Assembly (NCBI GenBank): GCA_024403135.1
Contig: JAKSSK010000011.1
Coordinates: 1-35,026, forward strand
Length of the DNA: 35,026 nt
Direction: 5' to 3'
From: Clostridia bacterium
GTDB taxonomy: Bacteria > Bacillota > Clostridia > Peptostreptococcales > Anaerovoracaceae
Translations under genes and position numbers: made by a program
The notes under the pieces: generated by a model
What the model was told of the DNA's origin: nothing
What the model saw: the letters and a program-made list of their open reading frames with translations, nothing else
The model's database searches: none
In this document: in pieces, positions 33,041 to 35,026 of the stretch
Numbering within the stretch: position 1 is the stretch's first letter
Layout of the letters: the number at the start of each line of letters is the position of its first letter

Positions 33041-33805
33041 TTATCCTCCAATTTTTAATACCAATTTCTTAAATGCGCTTATTGGATTTACGTTGTATCT
33101 AATGTCCTTTTTCGCTTCTTCAATAAGCTTTATGTATCTAAATATATCTTCTTTCCTATATAATCTGCCCTGGCTTTCGTAGTCGAAAAGGTAGTCCCTA
33201 AACACCTTTTCCATGCCATCTAAAAGGGCTAATATTTCTTCCTTATCCTTTAGGCCTAAAGTCTTAATCTGATGAAAATATCCATCTTCTAAAAGTGCTT
33301 CGATCACCTGTTTTGCAAGGCTTAGATCCTTTTCGTCCACTACCTCATCTGAGCTAAGTCTAAAGATTACACATCTAGATTTTACGGTGTCAAGGAAGTT
33401 TTCCACATTCTCAGAAAGCAGTATAATGTGACTTCCCTTTGAGGGCTCTTCCAGTGTTTTTAAAAGCTTGTTCTGTGACTGAACGATTAGCTTATCTGCG
33501 TTACATATGATGCAGATGTTCTGAGCCTTACGCTTTATGAACTCCTGGATTGACTCCACGTCTTCCTTCTTGATGGTGTCATTACCCTTATCCACTATGT
33601 ACATATCTTCGTAGTTTCCATCGTCTACTTTTCTGCAGTCTATGCAAAAGTCGCAGCCTTCACCTGGCTTTTCCTTGCACACATAAGCCTTCACTATATC
33701 CTTTGCAAAGGAAAGTTTATCCACCAGGGGACCTGCTTCAACTATGATGGCGTGGGGCAATTTATCCACAAATATTTTCTTTTGGTTCCATCTACTTAAC
33801 GACAT
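33041..33805 (-). CDS. holB: DNA polymerase III delta' subunit
   Basis: The 254-aa protein is a clamp-loader subunit that, with DnaX and HolA, opens the sliding clamp for loading at primed DNA. It has a degenerate P-loop (IVEAGPLVDKLSFAKD) and a four-cysteine zinc module (CKEKPGEGCDFCIDC). It also has DKGNDTIKKEDVESIQEF, then NKLLKTLEEPSKGSHIILLS and an SRC motif (DTVKSRCVIFRLS), typical of delta' in place of a catalytic arginine finger context. It is somewhat shorter than the usual 300-330 aa form. The ATG overlaps the tmk stop region by 10 bases, with a weak GAAGAGAG ribosome binding site. The tmk-holB-ricT order is conserved in Firmicutes. Confidence 0.9.
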   Translation of the reverse strand: MSLSRWNQKKIFVDKLPHAIIVEAGPLVDKLSFAKDIVKAYVCKEKPGEGCDFCIDCRKVDDGNYEDMYIVDKGNDTIKKEDVESIQEFIKRKAQNICIICNADKLIVQSQNKLLKTLEEPSKGSHIILLSENVENFLDTVKSRCVIFRLSSDEVVDEKDLSLAKQVIEALLEDGYFHQIKTLGLKDKEEILALLDGMEKVFRDYLFDYESQGRLYRKEDIFRYIKLIEEAKKDIRYNVNPISAFKKLVLKIGG

Positions 33806-34407
33806 ATTCTCTCTTCTAATACTAGGTATATATCCTTCTTAATGTCCTCTATGCTCTTTGAAGCATCTATTGGAACTATCCTGTCTGGATACTTTTTCTC
33901 TAAATCTAGGTAGCCTTCATATACCTTCCTATGAAAGGCCATCTTTTCTAGTTCAAGTCTATCTTCTTCCCCTCTGGTCTTCACCCTTCCTAGACCTACT
34001 TCTGGGTTAAGGTTAAATACGAAGGTTACATCTGGCATGCAACCATCTACTGCAGCCCTATTTACATCCCATACTGTATCACCAAGGCCTCTAGCATATC
34101 CCTGGTAGGCAAAGCTGGAGTCTATGAATCTATCGCAGATTACAACCTTGCCCTCTTCTAAGGCAGGCTTGATGACCTGGCTTACGTGCTGAGCTCTTGA
34201 TGCTGCATAAAGCAGGGCCTCTGTTACGTAGTTCATCTCTACGTTTTCCTTATCCAGTATGATATCTCTAATCTTTTCGCTGATCTTTGTACCACCTGGT
34301 TCTCTAGTTAGAATGTATGGAATATTCCTATCCTCTAGGAACTTCTTAATATTATTAATTTGTGTGGATTTTCCAGCGCCGTCTGGACCTTCGATTGAAA
34401 TGAACAT
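33796..34407 (-). CDS. tmk: Thymidylate kinase
   Basis: Tmk phosphorylates dTMP to dTDP with ATP. The 203-aa protein has FISIEGPDGAGKSTQ (P-loop), LTREPGGTKISEKIR (the DRx-type TREPGGT motif), VICDRFIDSSFAYQGYARGL and a LID segment, VKTRGEEDRLELE. The LID holds a basic residue, and the P-loop carries Asp-Gly in place of the extra Arg of the E. coli type, so it looks like the Gram-positive form. The ATG shares one base with the stop of the 38-aa gene upstream (TAATG), with AAGGAG 4 bases before it. Confidence 0.96.
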   Translation of the reverse strand: MFISIEGPDGAGKSTQINNIKKFLEDRNIPYILTREPGGTKISEKIRDIILDKENVEMNYVTEALLYAASRAQHVSQVIKPALEEGKVVICDRFIDSSFAYQGYARGLGDTVWDVNRAAVDGCMPDVTFVFNLNPEVGLGRVKTRGEEDRLELEKMAFHRKVYEGYLDLEKKYPDRIVPIDASKSIEDIKKDIYLVLEERICR

Positions 34408-34523
34408 TACTTCTCCTTCCCTTCTCCTAATACTTCTTCAACGAATTTCTTAAACATTGAGAAAAGGAAATATATGAAAGGGATGCATATTAACAGCGCA
34501 AAAATAACCTTCAATACGATCAT
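34407..34523 (-). CDS. Small single-pass membrane peptide, 38 aa, first gene of the tmk run
   Basis: This short frame starts MIVLKVIFALLICIPFIYFL and continues FSMFKKFVEEVLGEGKEK, ending in TAA. It is a hydrophobic N-terminal helix followed by a charged amphipathic tail, so it should sit in the membrane with its tail in the cytoplasm. GGAGA lies 5 bases before the ATG (34521-34523). Its stop overlaps the tmk ATG by one base, which suggests coupled translation. I know no named homologue. Its GGGAAGGAG near the end also supplies the tmk ribosome binding site, so it might be only a leader frame, but its composition and start look like a real gene. Confidence 0.6.
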   Translation of the reverse strand: MIVLKVIFALLICIPFIYFLFSMFKKFVEEVLGEGKEK

Positions 34524-34559
34524 ATCTATCTCCAATGTATAAAACTTCTCTAATTTATT

Positions 34560-34568
34560 ATTATATCA
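34560..34568 (-). promoter_or_regulatory. Extended -10 promoter of the tmk run
   Basis: TGATATAAT on the minus strand (hexamer at 34560-34565) is a perfect extended -10; no good -35 is seen 17 bases upstream. It lies after the rRNA terminator and about 37 bases ahead of the 38-aa gene. Confidence 0.6.
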
Positions 34569-34589
34569 CAGGAAAAACATATTAACCAT

Positions 34590-34616
34590 AAAAAAATGGA
34601 GGTCTAATGACCTCCT
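34590..34616 (-). terminator. Terminator of the rRNA operon
   Basis: GGAGGTC (34598-34604) pairs with GACCTCC (34609-34615) over a TAAT loop; on the minus strand A then seven T follow. It lies about 15 bases after the 5S 3' end. Confidence 0.88.
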
Positions 34617-34630
34617 AGTGGTAATAAAAA

Positions 34631-34746
34631 ACCGGCAACGTCCTACTTTCCCAGGCAGCTTCCCACCAAGTATCATCGGCGCTAAGGAGCTTAACTTCTG
34701 TGTTCGGGATGGGAACAGGTGTGTCCTCCTTGCTATTGTCACCGGA
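34631..34746 (-). rRNA. rrf: 5S ribosomal RNA
   Basis: Read on the minus strand, the sequence runs from CCGGTGACAATAGC through CACACCTGTTCCCATCCCGA and ACACAGAAGTTAAGCTCC to AGTAGGACGTTGCCGG. It has the conserved loop sequences of bacterial 5S rRNA, and its ends pair (CCGG with CCGG). It is about 114-116 nt long. The exact ends are set by the terminal helix and may shift by one or two bases. It follows 23S by about 58 bases, with no tRNA between. Confidence 0.95.
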
Positions 34747-34803
34747 TTTCTTACCTAAAAATTTAACTGAATAACTACTTCTCAAACTCAAGTCCTTGAA
34801 ACT

Positions 34804-35026
34804 CTGGTCAAGTGTTCGACCTATTAGTATCGGTCAGCTTAATATGTTACCATACTTACACCTCCGACCTATCTACGTGATAGTCTCTCACGGGTCTTAC
34901 CTTGCGGAGGAAATCTTTTCTTGTGGGGGGCTTCGCACTTAGATGCTTTCAGCGCTTATCCCGTCCGTAGGTAGCTACCCAGCTATGCCCTTGGCAGAAC
35001 AACTGGTGCACCAGAGCTACGTCCAT
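34804..35026 (-). rRNA. rrl: 23S ribosomal RNA, 3' end (partial)
   Basis: The minus strand gives the last about 220 nt of 23S rRNA. Conserved stretches include TGGACGTAGCTCTGGTGCAC, CTAAGTGCGAAGCCCCCCAC and GATACTAATAGGTCGAACAC, near the 3' end. The 3' end is placed at about 34804 where CTTGACC, the strand of the terminal helix that pairs with the 5' end, finishes. The rest of the gene lies beyond the window. No tRNA or other RNA is seen between it and 5S. Confidence 0.95.

Noticed and set aside
34747..34803. A tRNA gene in the 23S-5S spacer
   Set aside because: The spacer is only about 57 bases and shows no cloverleaf arms or TTCGA-type loop.
1..35026. CRISPR arrays, insertion sequences or phage genes
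   Set aside because: No regularly spaced repeats, terminal inverted repeats with transposase frames, or phage structural genes were seen in either strand.

Overview
This window reads as a chromosomal segment of a low-to-moderate GC, anaerobic Firmicute of the class Clostridia. The supporting signs are: class III fructose-1,6-bisphosphatase; an AbrB-type regulator with a C-terminal Cys pair module; a RicT/PSP1 protein; an EFR1-type flavodoxin-ferredoxin; strong AGGAGG ribosome binding sites; and a tmk-holB-ricT-trmN6-abrB order that recalls the Bacillus subtilis tmk-abrB region with several members missing. I cannot name the species. Apart from gdhA at the left edge and a D-cysteine desulfhydrase at 24.6 kb, every gene lies on the minus strand, the same direction as the rRNA operon at the right edge.

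Layout from left to right. 1-158 is the 3' end of glutamate dehydrogenase. 223-1618 is a compact two-gene cassette: an XRE-type helix-turn-helix fused to a DUF3990/ADP-ribosyltransferase-like domain, then an unrecognised 159-residue partner. Its promoter is overlapped by a 33-bp perfect dyad. 1631-3961 is an aspartokinase, small membrane protein, uridine phosphorylase operon. 4009-4981 is a second compact cassette, a nucleotidyltransferase-fold protein with a small coiled-coil partner, again with its own dyad operator and a near-consensus promoter. 5084-17594 is a long co-directional run: uvrB, uvrA, pncB, a heterodimeric ABC exporter, a YtcJ-like amidohydrolase and a cyclase-family hydrolase. 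17632-23778 holds four tandem genes encoding five 'sugar-transfer associated' ATP-grasp domains, with no glycosyltransferase beside them. 23865-25633 has a divergent pair, an EFR1 flavoferredoxin (probably leaderless) and a D-cysteine desulfhydrase. 25657-29428 is fbp-aspS. 29458-30782 is murA. 30826-34568 is the housekeeping run from a 38-aa membrane peptide and tmk down to abrB. 34590-35026 is the end of an rRNA operon (23S 3' end and 5S).

Most of the window is ordinary housekeeping content. The parts worth a second look are the two dyad-controlled two-gene cassettes, which look like toxin-antitoxin or defence-type modules, and the ATP-grasp gene array. Its first two members share a triple helical repeat N-terminus, and its double-domain member carries one degenerate copy. 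Two short genes (2424-2576 and 34407-34523) sit in operon junctions and are easily missed. One palindrome (1586-1618) may serve both as operator of the cassette and as terminator of the gene upstream.
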